Counted from the stretch's first letter, positions 35,637 to 45,845 are shown. The stretch: DNA of 64,000 nucleotides from an uncultured Lachnospiraceae bacterium (GCA_910589075.1 CAJUSK010000034.1:285747-349746); one strand, 5' to 3'. Notes: generated by a model from the letters alone, not told the origin. A program made the numbers and translations.

Positions 35637-36812
35637 ATGAATAAATTGCTTTCGGTTATAATAACAGTATACAATTCGGATAAATATTTGGAGATTTGTT
35701 TAAACAGTGTTTTGAATCAAACATATTGTTTCCTCGAAGTGATTTTGGTTGATGATGGATCTAATGACAGATCTGGGTTTATTTGTGATGAATTTGCAAA
35801 AAGAGATTCACGCATATATGTTTATCATACTGTAAATCAGGGATCGGTTGCAGCCCGTAACTTTGGCGTGAGTAAGGCAAAAGGGGATGTAATAACCTTT
35901 ATTGACAGTGATGACTGGATTGAAACAGACATGTACCAGGAAATGATGAACATATATGAAAAATATGAGCCGGATATTATCTCTTCCGGAATTATATATG
36001 ACGATGGAAGAGATTGTCATATTGAATATGATATATTTCATGGTATATATGAAAAAGAAAAAATAATGGATGAAGTAATTCCGGTTATGATGTATGATCC
36101 CGTTTCTCATAAAAGGGCAGTTACTCCGTCCGTGTGTACTAAATTGTTTAAAAAAAGTTTATGGACTGGAACCGTGAAAAATATAAATGCAGCTATCACC
36201 TATGGAGACGATGCGGCTATCACATATATTTCCATTTCCAAAGCCAATCGGATTATGTTTATGGAGAAGGTATGGTATCACTATTGCATACATGGAAATT
36301 CACAGGTGACCAGTTATGCAATAAGATCTTTTGAACAGATTCGGGAATTCCAGAGATATATGGAAACAAAATTTAAAGAATTGGGTGTATGGGAAAATAC
36401 CTGGTATCAGTTAAAACAATACATATTGCTGTTTCTTCATGCTGCAATAGAAACAATCTATGATATAGATATAAATACATTCTTTTATCAGTTCCCATAC
36501 GATATGGTAAGGGAGGAAAGCCGGATTGTTATTTATGGAGCCGGCAGTGTGGGAAAATCTTATTTTCACAATTTTATAAACAGAAACTATGGCATGATCG
36601 CCGGCTGGGTAGACAGAAATTTTAAAAAGATTTCCGAAGCAGGGTACAATATTCAATCTCCGGAAGAAATAAAGAATATGCAGTTTGACTATGTTGTCAT
36701 AGCGCTTACAGATGCCAATAAAGCTGACTGTGTTAAAAACAGTTTGATAAATATGGGAGTTTCTATGGATAAGATCGTGTGGAAAAAACCAGTATGTATA
36801 TGGGAATCATAA
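35637..36812 (+). CDS. GT2 glycosyltransferase with C-terminal Rossmann-like module
   Basis: GT-A domain: LLSVIITVYNSDKYLEICL, VILVDDGSNDRSG and TFIDSDDWIE. About residues 290-391 are the module: IVIYGAGSVGKSYFHNFI, AGWVDRNFKKISE, FDYVVIAL, and the ending DKIVWKKP. The C-terminal 100 residues are closely alike in the next gene and in 23060-24232, suggesting recent duplication of whole genes. ATG 35637 is taken as the start since the GT-A fold begins there; the ribosome site GGGA is weak. Confidence 0.87.
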   Translation: MNKLLSVIITVYNSDKYLEICLNSVLNQTYCFLEVILVDDGSNDRSGFICDEFAKRDSRIYVYHTVNQGSVAARNFGVSKAKGDVITFIDSDDWIETDMYQEMMNIYEKYEPDIISSGIIYDDGRDCHIEYDIFHGIYEKEKIMDEVIPVMMYDPVSHKRAVTPSVCTKLFKKSLWTGTVKNINAAITYGDDAAITYISISKANRIMFMEKVWYHYCIHGNSQVTSYAIRSFEQIREFQRYMETKFKELGVWENTWYQLKQYILLFLHAAIETIYDIDINTFFYQFPYDMVREESRIVIYGAGSVGKSYFHNFINRNYGMIAGWVDRNFKKISEAGYNIQSPEEIKNMQFDYVVIALTDANKADCVKNSLINMGVSMDKIVWKKPVCIWES

Positions 36813-36842
36813 AATAGGAATCATTTATTTTTGAAAAATATT

Positions 36843-38039
36843 ATGAAAACAAATATTAACAAACTAAAAATCAGCGTCATTGTAACAGTATGCAATATAG
36901 AGAATTATATAGAAAAATGTGTAGATAGCATTATCGATCAGACCTACGAGAATTTGGAGATAATTCTGGTAGATGACGGATCAACGGATTCCTCTGGCGA
37001 AATCTGTGATAAGTATATGTTAAAAGATAAACGTATACGAGTCATCCATAAGAAAAACGGAGGGCCTGTTTCTGCAAGAAATGCAGGTTTACAGATTGCA
37101 GAAGGAAAAATGATAGGTTTTCTGGATGGAGATGATTACGTAGACAGAACATTTTATGAAACACTGTTATGGGATATGATGAAAAATGATGTTGATTTTG
37201 TGCATACGGGGTTTATTTGTGAGTGTGAATCGGGCAATGAGCTGTTTTGCAGGATAAAAACAGGAAAATATGATTTAAAATCAGACATAGTGAGAAATCT
37301 TATTGGCAGCGTTATTATGGGAGATGATTCTGATATGCATATAACTCCCAGTATATGGTCTAAATTGTATAAAGCAGAATTTATTAAAAAATGCCACACT
37401 ATGGTACCTGTTGAGCTTAGATTTGGAGAAGATCTGATTTGCCTGGTCATATGTCTTCTGGAAGGAAAAAGTACATATTTTCATCAAACGGCTTTATACC
37501 ATTATGTAAAGCATCAGGGTTCTTTGACCGATTCCACATTTGTTTCCGGTATTGTAGGAATAGCCGGACTTTATCATGCGTTAAAAACCGTATTGATACG
37601 CTATCATCAATATGATTGTTTTCGCTGTTGTATAGAAAAGTATTCGGCTAAAATGATCCTTAATAGCATCAGGAAAATAAAAATATGTGCAGAACTTTAC
37701 CCATTTTATTATGTCAGAAATCCCGCTGTTTTTATGGAAAAGCGGATTATTATCCATGGAGCGGGAACTGTGGGGAGAGACTTTTACATACATCTGAGCA
37801 GATATACATACATCCGTATTACAGGCTGGATAGATAGAGGATATCAGCGCTACCATTACGATTTTGCGGAAGTAAAACCGGTAGAACAGTTACGGAATCT
37901 GGAATTTGATATGATACTCATTGCTGTTAAGAACAGCGAAACAGCAAGTCAGATACGACAGGAACTAAAACAGAAATGGAAAATCAGGGATGAAATGATC
38001 TACTGGGAAGATCCCCGCACAATCTATGAGGATATATAA
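36843..38039 (+). CDS. GT2 glycosyltransferase with C-terminal Rossmann-like module
   Basis: GT-A domain: KISVIVTVCNIENYIEKCVD, IILVDDGSTDSSGEIC and GFLDGDDYVDR. The module is at about residues 300-398: RIIIHGAGTVGRDFYIHL, TGWIDRGYQRYHY, FDMILIAV and EMIYWEDP. Paralogous to the preceding gene. TTG 36831 is an alternative start 12 bases upstream; neither start has a strong ribosome site. Donor and acceptor unknown. Confidence 0.87.
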   Translation: MKTNINKLKISVIVTVCNIENYIEKCVDSIIDQTYENLEIILVDDGSTDSSGEICDKYMLKDKRIRVIHKKNGGPVSARNAGLQIAEGKMIGFLDGDDYVDRTFYETLLWDMMKNDVDFVHTGFICECESGNELFCRIKTGKYDLKSDIVRNLIGSVIMGDDSDMHITPSIWSKLYKAEFIKKCHTMVPVELRFGEDLICLVICLLEGKSTYFHQTALYHYVKHQGSLTDSTFVSGIVGIAGLYHALKTVLIRYHQYDCFRCCIEKYSAKMILNSIRKIKICAELYPFYYVRNPAVFMEKRIIIHGAGTVGRDFYIHLSRYTYIRITGWIDRGYQRYHYDFAEVKPVEQLRNLEFDMILIAVKNSETASQIRQELKQKWKIRDEMIYWEDPRTIYEDI

Positions 38040-38104
38040 AGTCCGGCGGGATTTCGAACAAGGGATTGCATACTCACAGTAAAGAAAGCAGGAAGTTAAA
38101 CGAT

Positions 38105-39877
38105 ATGGGATTGTCTGAAAAGTTTAATCAGCTTCAAAGCAAATATACGTTTCTGGAAACATATCCGAAAGCAAAACTCTATACATATATTCGGGAATCT
38201 TTGACGGGTTTTCTATCACGGTGCGCAACTCCAGCTGTCTGGTGTTATGGCAGCCATACGCGGATGCTGATGGCGGATTTTATATTCGAAATGAAGAAAG
38301 TGAAGTTTATTATCGACGGCAAATATGAACAGGCTGATGCCGGTGGTTTCTGTGTGATTCATGAAGACCGGATTTTGGAATGCGGGATAGATGGTATTGT
38401 GATTTCCTCCTATCAGTACAGAGAAGAAATCCGGGCAGCGTTAAAAGAAAAATATGCCCACATCAAATATCTGGATTTTTATGAAGAGCTAGAGAATCAG
38501 GGGATTTTGTTAAATGGCGCTTATTATACAGGGAGTCATCCCTATGCTTCCTATAAAAAAATAAACCGGATCAAACGACGTCTTCGGAACAATGAAAAAA
38601 CAGAAGAATTACTTCAAAGCCTCATTCGGGAATATGTGAATATCCGGGATTTCCAGTCTGCGGCCAGGTATGCGGAAACACTGGTTCTTATGGGAGATCA
38701 TCCCCTTTACAGGGAATTAAAACAGGATTTGGAAGAAATATATCAACTGGAATTATCTACCCTGTCCTCAGTATCTGCCGGCCATACCGTACTGTTTTGT
38801 ATGGATGGACTGCGCAGGCAGGATGTACTGAACGGCAGTATGCCCAGGCTGAAACAATATCTGACGGAATATACGCACTTTTATACAAATGCATATTCGG
38901 TATCAACATCCACCTATGAAAGCCTGATACCAGCATATGGTGAAAACGATGATCTCCGTACAAAATATTATATATCCAATACAGTTCCGGAAAAGGATTG
39001 CAGATTTATCCGGGAGGCGGTGAATCAGGGCAGAGGTATTCACTTTTATACGGATAGTACAAAATATGTGGAATCGGACAGAATACAGGTGACAGAGCTC
39101 ATTCAGACTGCCACAGAAAAAATATGGGATTTTATTATGGATGCGGATGCGGATAAAGAGGGGTTGTTTTATGTGCATGTTTTGTATGAAAGCCATTATT
39201 CTTATCCGAATCCGGATACAGAGTCTGAATTGATAGCGGACGGAACCAATATTATGTTCGATTATCTTGAACGGAACGGAGGAAGGCTCAGGACAGATTA
39301 TGAACGACAGCACAGGGATACCGTTCAATATCTGGATAGGGTAATAACGCCCTTTCTGCGTGTATTGCCATGCCGCATGGTATTTTATGCGGATCATGGA
39401 AATATTCTCCTGCCTCCGGGGATGCCTCTGGATGAAATTGCAGCGGCAAATTTTTCCTGTCATGAGGATTTGATACAGATTCCAATGGCAATCCGGTCAC
39501 CGGAGATGCCGGTGGTGACGGATGACAGCCTGATTTCACTGATGGATTTTAATGAAATTGTATGCTCACTTTTATATAAACAGAGATTTGAATATGAACC
39601 AAAAGATTTTATTAAAATACAACGATCCGCTATATATAATCCGGATTTTCAATATATTTATCATAAAGCGGGAAAACATCAGGAACTGAAAGCCTTTGAA
39701 ACTTTTATATTTGAAAATGGTTATAAACTGACGGTATATGAGGACGGTTTTGTACGGTTATGCGACCGTTTGGATGAACCGGTTGAGGACCAGGGCAAAG
39801 CGCCTGATTTATGGAATAAAGTTTATAAACATATTACAGTGACAGACCGACCGTTACACAGTCTTCAGGAAAGCTGA
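38105..39877 (+). CDS. Alkaline-phosphatase/sulfatase-superfamily protein with N-terminal Rossmann-like module
   Basis: A 590-residue protein without a signal peptide. Residues about 50-130 look like the module (VWCYGSHTRMLMADFIF, FIIDGKYEQADAG, GIVISSYQY). The C-terminal part has sulfatase-superfamily traits: TVLFCMDGLRRQDVLNGSMP, MPRLKQYL, TNAYSVSTSTYESLIPAYG (possible Ser/Thr nucleophile near residue 270) and MVFYADHGN (metal-binding DH near residue 429). Relatives include LtaS and phosphoethanolamine transferases, but those act outside the membrane, whereas this one lacks membrane segments. Perhaps a cytoplasmic phospho- or sulfo-sugar enzyme; the reaction is open. Confidence 0.65.
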   Translation: MGLSEKFNQLQSKYTFLETYPKAKLYTYIRESLTGFLSRCATPAVWCYGSHTRMLMADFIFEMKKVKFIIDGKYEQADAGGFCVIHEDRILECGIDGIVISSYQYREEIRAALKEKYAHIKYLDFYEELENQGILLNGAYYTGSHPYASYKKINRIKRRLRNNEKTEELLQSLIREYVNIRDFQSAARYAETLVLMGDHPLYRELKQDLEEIYQLELSTLSSVSAGHTVLFCMDGLRRQDVLNGSMPRLKQYLTEYTHFYTNAYSVSTSTYESLIPAYGENDDLRTKYYISNTVPEKDCRFIREAVNQGRGIHFYTDSTKYVESDRIQVTELIQTATEKIWDFIMDADADKEGLFYVHVLYESHYSYPNPDTESELIADGTNIMFDYLERNGGRLRTDYERQHRDTVQYLDRVITPFLRVLPCRMVFYADHGNILLPPGMPLDEIAAANFSCHEDLIQIPMAIRSPEMPVVTDDSLISLMDFNEIVCSLLYKQRFEYEPKDFIKIQRSAIYNPDFQYIYHKAGKHQELKAFETFIFENGYKLTVYEDGFVRLCDRLDEPVEDQGKAPDLWNKVYKHITVTDRPLHSLQES

Positions 39878-39901
39878 CATCATATTTTTGGATAAAGGAG
39901 T

Positions 39902-40819
39902 ATGAAAAAATTGAAAATGGAGAATCAGGCCGGTTATCTGCCCCCTGACATACTGGAAGTTATCAGTGGCGCTCTGGATGTGGAGACAGGCGGGATTCGG
40001 GATATTATGGCATTAAAAAAAGGAATGACAAACAGTTCTTTCCTTTTTACCTGCAATGGGAAGAAATATATAATACGCATACCGGGGAAAGGGACGGATA
40101 AGCTGATTAACCGTCAGGAAGAGGCTGCCGTTTATCAGGCTGTTTCCGGAAGACATATCTGTGACGAGATTGTATATCTGGATTCTGAGAGAGGATATAA
40201 GATTACGGAGTTTCTGGAAGGCGCACGGGTTTGCAATCCATATGATAGAACAGATCTGATACGGTGTATGGCAAAGCTTCGGGCGTTCCATAGTCTGGAG
40301 CTGTCAGTGGCGCATGGATTTGATTTGTTTGGTCAGATACGGTTTTATGAAAGTCTGTGGGCGGGGATGGATTCTGCATATACAGATTATGCGGATACAA
40401 GAAACCGGGTTTTGGAACTGGAGAGATATATCTGTTCTCATGTTGAAAAAAAGGTGCTTTCACATATAGACGCAGTACCTGATAACTTTCTGATTGCAGG
40501 CAGTGGGGTGCGGCTGATTGACTGGGAATATGCAGGGATGCAGGATCCCCATGTTGACATAGCCATGTTCTGTATCTATTCCCTCTATACCAGGCATCAG
40601 GTGGATGATCTGATAGATTTGTATTTCCTTGAAAGATGTCCGGAAGCCATACGGATAAAAATATATGCTTATATAGCGGTCTGCGGCCTGCTGTGGAGTA
40701 ACTGGTGCGAATATAAAAGGAAGCTGGGCACAGACTTTGGGGAATACGCCCTGCGGCAGTATTCTTTTGCCAGAGACTATGAAAAGATTGTCAGGGAAAA
40801 GATTCCCGGACGGAGATAA
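39902..40819 (+). CDS. licA: Choline kinase-like protein (LicA family)
   Basis: Phosphorylates choline (or ethanolamine) with ATP in the first step of the lic pathway. Kinase-fold motifs: GMTNSSFLFTCNGKKYIIRIPG (ATP-binding strands with Lys), LSHIDAVPDNFLI (the Brenner-type HxDxxxxN catalytic loop) and VRLIDWEYAGMQDPHVDIA (DxE-type metal segment). 305 residues is normal. It is followed by licC and a BCCT transporter, and a licD gene lies 9 kb downstream, giving a coherent phosphocholine route. AAAGGAG is very close to ATG 39902, so TTG 39911 or ATG 39917 may be the real start. Confidence 0.87.
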   Translation: MKKLKMENQAGYLPPDILEVISGALDVETGGIRDIMALKKGMTNSSFLFTCNGKKYIIRIPGKGTDKLINRQEEAAVYQAVSGRHICDEIVYLDSERGYKITEFLEGARVCNPYDRTDLIRCMAKLRAFHSLELSVAHGFDLFGQIRFYESLWAGMDSAYTDYADTRNRVLELERYICSHVEKKVLSHIDAVPDNFLIAGSGVRLIDWEYAGMQDPHVDIAMFCIYSLYTRHQVDDLIDLYFLERCPEAIRIKIYAYIAVCGLLWSNWCEYKRKLGTDFGEYALRQYSFARDYEKIVREKIPGRR

Positions 40820-40826
40820 GAAGCAA

Positions 40827-41573
40827 ATGCACAGAGCGAAGAGAGCGGTCATTCTGGCGGCAGGCGCCGGAAAACGGATGCATCCCGTTACACTGAGGAT
40901 TCCCAAACCACTGGTCACGGTCAATGGTATACGAATGATTGATACGGCAATCCGGGGGTTGTGGGAAAACGGGATTCGGGAGATTTATATTGTCACGGGA
41001 TACAGGAAAGAACAGTTTATGGCGCTGGAAAAAGAATATCCGGGTGTATGTCTGATAGAAAATCCTTATTATGACACCTGTAATAACATATCTTCGTTAT
41101 ATATGGCCAGGGAGTGTCTGGAAGATTCGTTCATACTGGATGGCGATCAAATGATTTACAATGCGGAAATCCTGCGGCCGGAATTTGAACGATCCGGTTA
41201 TCATGCGGTCTGGACAGATTCCTTTACCAATGAATGGTTGCTGGATGTGGAAGATGGAGTGATAGCAGGCTGCAGCCGTACCGGTGGGAAATGCGGCTGG
41301 AGGCTGGTGAGCGTTTCCCGGTGGAATGCGGAGGATGGCAGACGTCTGAAACAACATCTGGAAACAGAATTTAAAAATCATCAGAACACTCGGATATACT
41401 GGGATGACATTCCTGTATTCTGTTATCCGGAGCAGTACAGGCTGGGCATACGGGTAATACAGCCGGATGATATGATTGAAATTGACAGTCTGGAAGAACT
41501 GGCAGAACTGGATCACTGTTATACAAGATACCTGAAGGAGGCGAAACAGGATGAGAAAAAGAGACAAGCATAA
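40827..41573 (+). CDS. licC: Phosphocholine cytidylyltransferase-like nucleotidyltransferase (LicC family)
   Basis: Makes CDP-choline from phosphocholine and CTP. The nucleotidyltransferase loop AVILAAGAGKRMHPVT, IPKPLVTVNGIRMID, NISSLYMARECLEDSFILDGD and TNEWLLDVEDG followed by KCGWRLVSVSRW are LicC-like. The start at ATG 40827 places the loop at residue 8; an upstream ATG (40737) is inside licA. The end overlaps the transporter gene by 23 bases, indicating translational coupling. Confidence 0.87.
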   Translation: MHRAKRAVILAAGAGKRMHPVTLRIPKPLVTVNGIRMIDTAIRGLWENGIREIYIVTGYRKEQFMALEKEYPGVCLIENPYYDTCNNISSLYMARECLEDSFILDGDQMIYNAEILRPEFERSGYHAVWTDSFTNEWLLDVEDGVIAGCSRTGGKCGWRLVSVSRWNAEDGRRLKQHLETEFKNHQNTRIYWDDIPVFCYPEQYRLGIRVIQPDDMIEIDSLEELAELDHCYTRYLKEAKQDEKKRQA

Positions 41574-43086
41574 CCGGATCGACTGGATGATTACGCTGGT
41601 GCCGCTTGTCCTGGTGGCTGCTCTTGGCATCCTGTTTTTCCTGAAACCAGATCAGGCCAATGAGATGCTTGCACGAATTCGTTTTTTCTTTGGGGATACG
41701 GTGGGGGTCTGTTATCTGATGATTGGATTGTCACTGTTTCTTTTATCCCTGTTTATTGCATTTTCCGGATATGGAGAGATCGTACTGGGAAAGCCGGATG
41801 AAAAACCGAAGTATTCCTTTTTTGCCTGGGGCAGTATGATGTTTACCTCCGGTCTGGCGGCGGATATCCTGTTTTACTCCTTTTCAGAATGGTCATTGTA
41901 TGCTTCGGATCCACACATCGGACAACTGGGGGACATTCAGGATTGGGCAGGTGTGTTTCCTCTGTTTCACTGGAGTTTTATCCCATGGGGATTTTATCTG
42001 ATATTGGCGGTTGCTTTCGGATTTATGATTCATGTGCGGGGGCGGAACAGACAGAGATATTCGGAGGCGTGCCGTCCTGTGTTGGGCAGGCTTACGGACG
42101 GGTTCTGTGGCAGGGTGATAGATTTGCTGGCCGTATTTGCCCTGGCGGCTGGTACGGCCACCACTTTCAGCGTGGCCACGCCGCTGATGTCAGAAGCGGT
42201 CAATGCGCTGTTTCATACGACGTTTGATCGTACCATGGTTACATTGGGAATTCTGTTTGTAACCTGTCTGATTTATACGGGTTCTCTGCTGCATGGATTC
42301 CGGGGAATTACATTGCTGGCGAAAGCCTGTGTGTATATGTTTTTTGGCCTGATTGCCTATGTGCTTTTTTTGAGTGGAGAGACAAAATATATCATTGAGA
42401 CAGGTTTTTCATCCCTGGGCAGTATGGTGCAGAACTTTCTGGAATTGTCCACTTATACGGATCCGTTGAGAGAGACTTCTTTTCCTCAGAACTGGACGAT
42501 TTATTACTGGGCTTACTGGATGGTGTGGTGTGTGGCGGCCCCCTTTTTTATCGGGAACATTTCCAGAGGTCGTACTGTGCGGCAGACGATTCTGGGCGGT
42601 TATGTATTTGGTACAGGTTCCACGCTGATCAGTTTCATTGTACTGGGGAATTATCCACTGAGCCTGCAGGTTACCGGCAGGGTAGATTTTATAGAGATAT
42701 ATCAGAGAGACGGGGATTTGTATGGGATGATTATTCATAGTATTAAAACATTACCCTGTGCGCCGTTTGTTTTGGCACTGCTGATACTGACGATGACTGC
42801 TTTTTATGCAACGTCCTTTGATTCCATTGCATTGACGGCATCCTGCTACAGCTATCACAGGCTTGAAGCGGATGAGACGCCTCATAAACTGATTCAGCTG
42901 CTTTGGTGTATTTTACTGATTGTGCTGCCTGCAGGGCTGGTGTTTGCGGAAAGCTCCATGAGCAGCCTGCAGTCAGTCAGCATTGTGGCAGCTTTTCCCA
43001 TAGGCGCGGTGATGGTTCTGATTGTATACAGCTTTATGAAGGATGCAAAGAACTACATGGAGGAACGTCGGCATAACCAATCCTGA
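41551..43086 (+). CDS. BCCT-family transporter, probably for choline
   Basis: A 511-residue protein with about 12 membrane segments of the betaine/choline/carnitine transporter family. The signature IYYWAYWMVWCVAAPFFIGNISRGRTVRQ (tryptophan-rich helix and following loop) is plain, and GSMMFTSGLAADILFYSFSEW covers the glycine-rich unwound helix. Overlapping licC and following licA, it most likely imports choline, playing the part LicB plays elsewhere. GGAGGCG precedes the ATG by seven bases. Substrate is inferred from context. Confidence 0.9.
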   Translation: MRKRDKHNRIDWMITLVPLVLVAALGILFFLKPDQANEMLARIRFFFGDTVGVCYLMIGLSLFLLSLFIAFSGYGEIVLGKPDEKPKYSFFAWGSMMFTSGLAADILFYSFSEWSLYASDPHIGQLGDIQDWAGVFPLFHWSFIPWGFYLILAVAFGFMIHVRGRNRQRYSEACRPVLGRLTDGFCGRVIDLLAVFALAAGTATTFSVATPLMSEAVNALFHTTFDRTMVTLGILFVTCLIYTGSLLHGFRGITLLAKACVYMFFGLIAYVLFLSGETKYIIETGFSSLGSMVQNFLELSTYTDPLRETSFPQNWTIYYWAYWMVWCVAAPFFIGNISRGRTVRQTILGGYVFGTGSTLISFIVLGNYPLSLQVTGRVDFIEIYQRDGDLYGMIIHSIKTLPCAPFVLALLILTMTAFYATSFDSIALTASCYSYHRLEADETPHKLIQLLWCILLIVLPAGLVFAESSMSSLQSVSIVAAFPIGAVMVLIVYSFMKDAKNYMEERRHNQS

Positions 43087-43127
43087 CAGGAGAAGGGATT
43101 TGGCGATATGCCAGAACACAAAGTAAT

Positions 43128-44615
43128 ATGAAAAAAAAGATTTTGTTTATTATATGGTCATTCAGTTATGGCGGCGGCGCAGAAGCGCTGCTGACTATGA
43201 TTGTAAATCATTTGGATCCGCAGAAATATGAGATTGGCATACTGGAGTATTATCATGCGGAAATAAAGAAAGAACCGATACATGAAACGATTACATATCT
43301 GGGCGCGGTTACCTTTGCGGGTGACGCAGAGGGCAGAAAGAAATATTATTACCTGCTGAATGAACCGTCCAGAATGATTTCACGGTATATTCCGCCGGAT
43401 TATGATTTGTATATCGCTTTTAATTATCAGATACCCTGTTTTCTGCTGCCTCCGGGTAAACGGTGCATCGCATGGATACACAGTGATATTTATGATCTGC
43501 AAAGCCCTGCTATGGCAAAGTATCTAATGTTGCAGAATCAAGCGTTTCAAAAAGTACAGACCATTGTGTCCATCAGTGACCTGACCACAAAATCTTTACA
43601 AGAACTCTGTCCCGCACACGCAGATAAGCTGTTGGAGATTTACAACGGTGTAGATACGGAACAGATCAGAAAGAAAGCAGCGGAGCACACGGCGATTCGG
43701 TTACAACATCCGAATCTATTGTTTGTCGGAAGGCTGGAAAAGCGGAAAAATCCCATGAGGCTGGTTCATATACTGGATCTTCTTCATCAAAGGGGAAAAC
43801 GTATACATTTGTATTATCTGGGACAGGGAGAATTACAGACAGAGATCAGAGAGGCTGCAGAGTGGAGGGGGCTGGGTGGGTATGTGCATTTTACAGGGTA
43901 TTTGCAAAATCCATATCCGGTTATGGCACAATGCGATGTGAACTGCCTATTGTCTGAATCGGAAGGATTCAGCATGTCGCTGCTGGAAGGGACTGCGTTG
44001 GGAAAACCATTTGTTTCCTCCCGGATTGGGGGCGCCATGATTTTGTCTGCCGGAGGATCCTGCGGAACAGTGACTGAGACGGATATTCAGGCAGCAGAGG
44101 CAGTTGCTGACTGGCTGGAACGGGACAGGGATAAAATACGGGAAGACTGTGAAACATGCATCAAACGTTTTGCACTTCCGGGTTACATAAATCGGATAGA
44201 AGCACTGTTGGATACGGTACTGTCTGCGCCGATCCGTATATCTTCTTCTTATGTATATGATCCGGATGCGGAACTGGATGAACCGGCATACTATTATCAA
44301 TTTCCGTCAGAGTACATACATATGGAGGAAAAAATGATTTTGTATGGGGCTGGTATCGTGGGAACGGATTACTGGCGTTTTCTGCAAAAAACACACTATT
44401 GCGAACTGGTTGCATGGGTTGACAGGGAGTATGAAACATGGCAGAAAGAAGGAAAACGTGTGTTACCAATAACCGCCGTTCAGGGAGTACAGTATGACAG
44501 GATATTAATTGCCAATGCAAATAAAAAAACGGCAGATATTATAAGAGGAGATTTGGAGCAACTGGGAGTTCCCGGAGAAAAAATTGTGTGGGTTCAACCG
44601 GATTATATTTGGTAA
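43128..44615 (+). CDS. GT4 glycosyltransferase with C-terminal Rossmann-like module
   Basis: GT-B transferase: KILFIIWSFSYGGGAEALLTM (glycine-rich acceptor-side loop), NLLFVGRLEKRKNPMRLV, and SESEGFSMSLLEGTALGKPFVSS, the E-x7-E-type donor motif. About residues 400-495 form the module: MILYGAGIVGTDYWRFL, VAWVDREYETWQK, YDRILIANANK, and EKIVWVQP. It starts a series of four GT genes with the module. The ribosome site is weak. Confidence 0.88.
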   Translation: MKKKILFIIWSFSYGGGAEALLTMIVNHLDPQKYEIGILEYYHAEIKKEPIHETITYLGAVTFAGDAEGRKKYYYLLNEPSRMISRYIPPDYDLYIAFNYQIPCFLLPPGKRCIAWIHSDIYDLQSPAMAKYLMLQNQAFQKVQTIVSISDLTTKSLQELCPAHADKLLEIYNGVDTEQIRKKAAEHTAIRLQHPNLLFVGRLEKRKNPMRLVHILDLLHQRGKRIHLYYLGQGELQTEIREAAEWRGLGGYVHFTGYLQNPYPVMAQCDVNCLLSESEGFSMSLLEGTALGKPFVSSRIGGAMILSAGGSCGTVTETDIQAAEAVADWLERDRDKIREDCETCIKRFALPGYINRIEALLDTVLSAPIRISSSYVYDPDAELDEPAYYYQFPSEYIHMEEKMILYGAGIVGTDYWRFLQKTHYCELVAWVDREYETWQKEGKRVLPITAVQGVQYDRILIANANKKTADIIRGDLEQLGVPGEKIVWVQPDYIW

Positions 44616-44648
44616 CGAGTGTTACCAATGACAATAGAAAGGGGAAAA

Positions 44649-45827
44649 ATGGATTGTATCAGTGTGATTGTGCCTGTTTACAAGGGAAAACAGTATATCC
44701 CCCAAATAATTGGCATGTTGGAAGAAAATATCAGCGCAGCGGACGGAAACCTGTGGGTCGAGTTGATTCTGGTCAATGACTATGCAAAAGAAGCATTGGA
44801 ATTGTGTAATCTGCCGCAACACAGCAATAGGCTTTCCATAAAAATCTTTGTCAATGCGCAGAATCTGGGAATTCATGGTTCCAGGGCGCGGGGACTGCGC
44901 CATGCACGGGGAGAGTATGTGTTGTTTCTGGATCAGGATGACAGAATCAGCCGTCTATATGTTCGTGAACAGATCAGGGCAATACAAAAACGGGATGCGG
45001 TTCTGTGCAACGGCAAAAATAAAGGGGCGCTGATCTATGAAACTTTTGAGGAACAGAAAAAAGCGCTGGATATGCAGACGTATTTAAACGGGATAAACCA
45101 GATCGTATCACCAGGCCAGGTTTTGCTGAGAAAAAGTGCGATTCCGGAATTATGGACAAAAAATTGTCTGCAAAATAACGGTGCAGACGATTATTTTCTG
45201 TGGATTCTAATGCTGAAAGCTCACTGCAGGATTGGTATGAATGAGAAAATTCTGTATCTGCACACTGTAACAGGTGAGAATACATCTGATGACTGGGGAC
45301 AGATGTATGCATCAAAAGAGGATATGCTTGTAGTTCTGGAAGAGCACAAAGTCCTTACAACAGAGGAAACAGGGATATTGAGAGAGCGGATTAGGGTACT
45401 CAGCGGCGACGGAGGGATACCGGAGCATATACGAAAGCCTTACAGGAGGATTGAACTATATCTTAACCTCATGGACTGTTGGATGGGCAATCTGGAAATG
45501 GGAAAATCTCCGGATCGTTATTTGCGAACCAATGGAGTAAAAACTGTGGCAGTGTATGGTCTGGGGATGCTGGGGAAACATTTGGTCAGAGAACTTGTAC
45601 AGGCACAGATAGAGGTGCGCTGCATTATTGACCGTAAAAAAGCAGGGACATTTGAAGGAATTAAGATTGTGCGGCAGATGGATGAGCAGAAAGACGTGGA
45701 TATGGTTATCGTAACTCCGGTCCTGGACTACAGGGAGATTAAAAGAGAATTGTGCGAACGTTGCAGCGCGGAAATTGTTTCCCTGGAAACCATATTGTAT
45801 GGGATGGATGACGAACTGGATTCCTGA
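44649..45827 (+). CDS. GT2-like glycosyltransferase with C-terminal Rossmann-like module
   Basis: CISVIVPVYKGKQYIPQI opens the GT-A domain, LILVNDYAKEALEL replaces the usual VDDGS segment, and FLDQDDRISR is the DxD region, so the donor site is slightly divergent. About residues 290-385 are the module: TVAVYGLGMLGKHLVREL, RCIIDRKKAGT, VDMVIVTPV; it is most like the module of the WbsX-like protein. AAAGGGGAAAA directly precedes ATG 44649; an upstream ATG (44619) lacks such a site. Confidence 0.85.
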   Translation: MDCISVIVPVYKGKQYIPQIIGMLEENISAADGNLWVELILVNDYAKEALELCNLPQHSNRLSIKIFVNAQNLGIHGSRARGLRHARGEYVLFLDQDDRISRLYVREQIRAIQKRDAVLCNGKNKGALIYETFEEQKKALDMQTYLNGINQIVSPGQVLLRKSAIPELWTKNCLQNNGADDYFLWILMLKAHCRIGMNEKILYLHTVTGENTSDDWGQMYASKEDMLVVLEEHKVLTTEETGILRERIRVLSGDGGIPEHIRKPYRRIELYLNLMDCWMGNLEMGKSPDRYLRTNGVKTVAVYGLGMLGKHLVRELVQAQIEVRCIIDRKKAGTFEGIKIVRQMDEQKDVDMVIVTPVLDYREIKRELCERCSAEIVSLETILYGMDDELDS

Positions 45828-45845
45828 TTGACCGGAGGTGGAATT

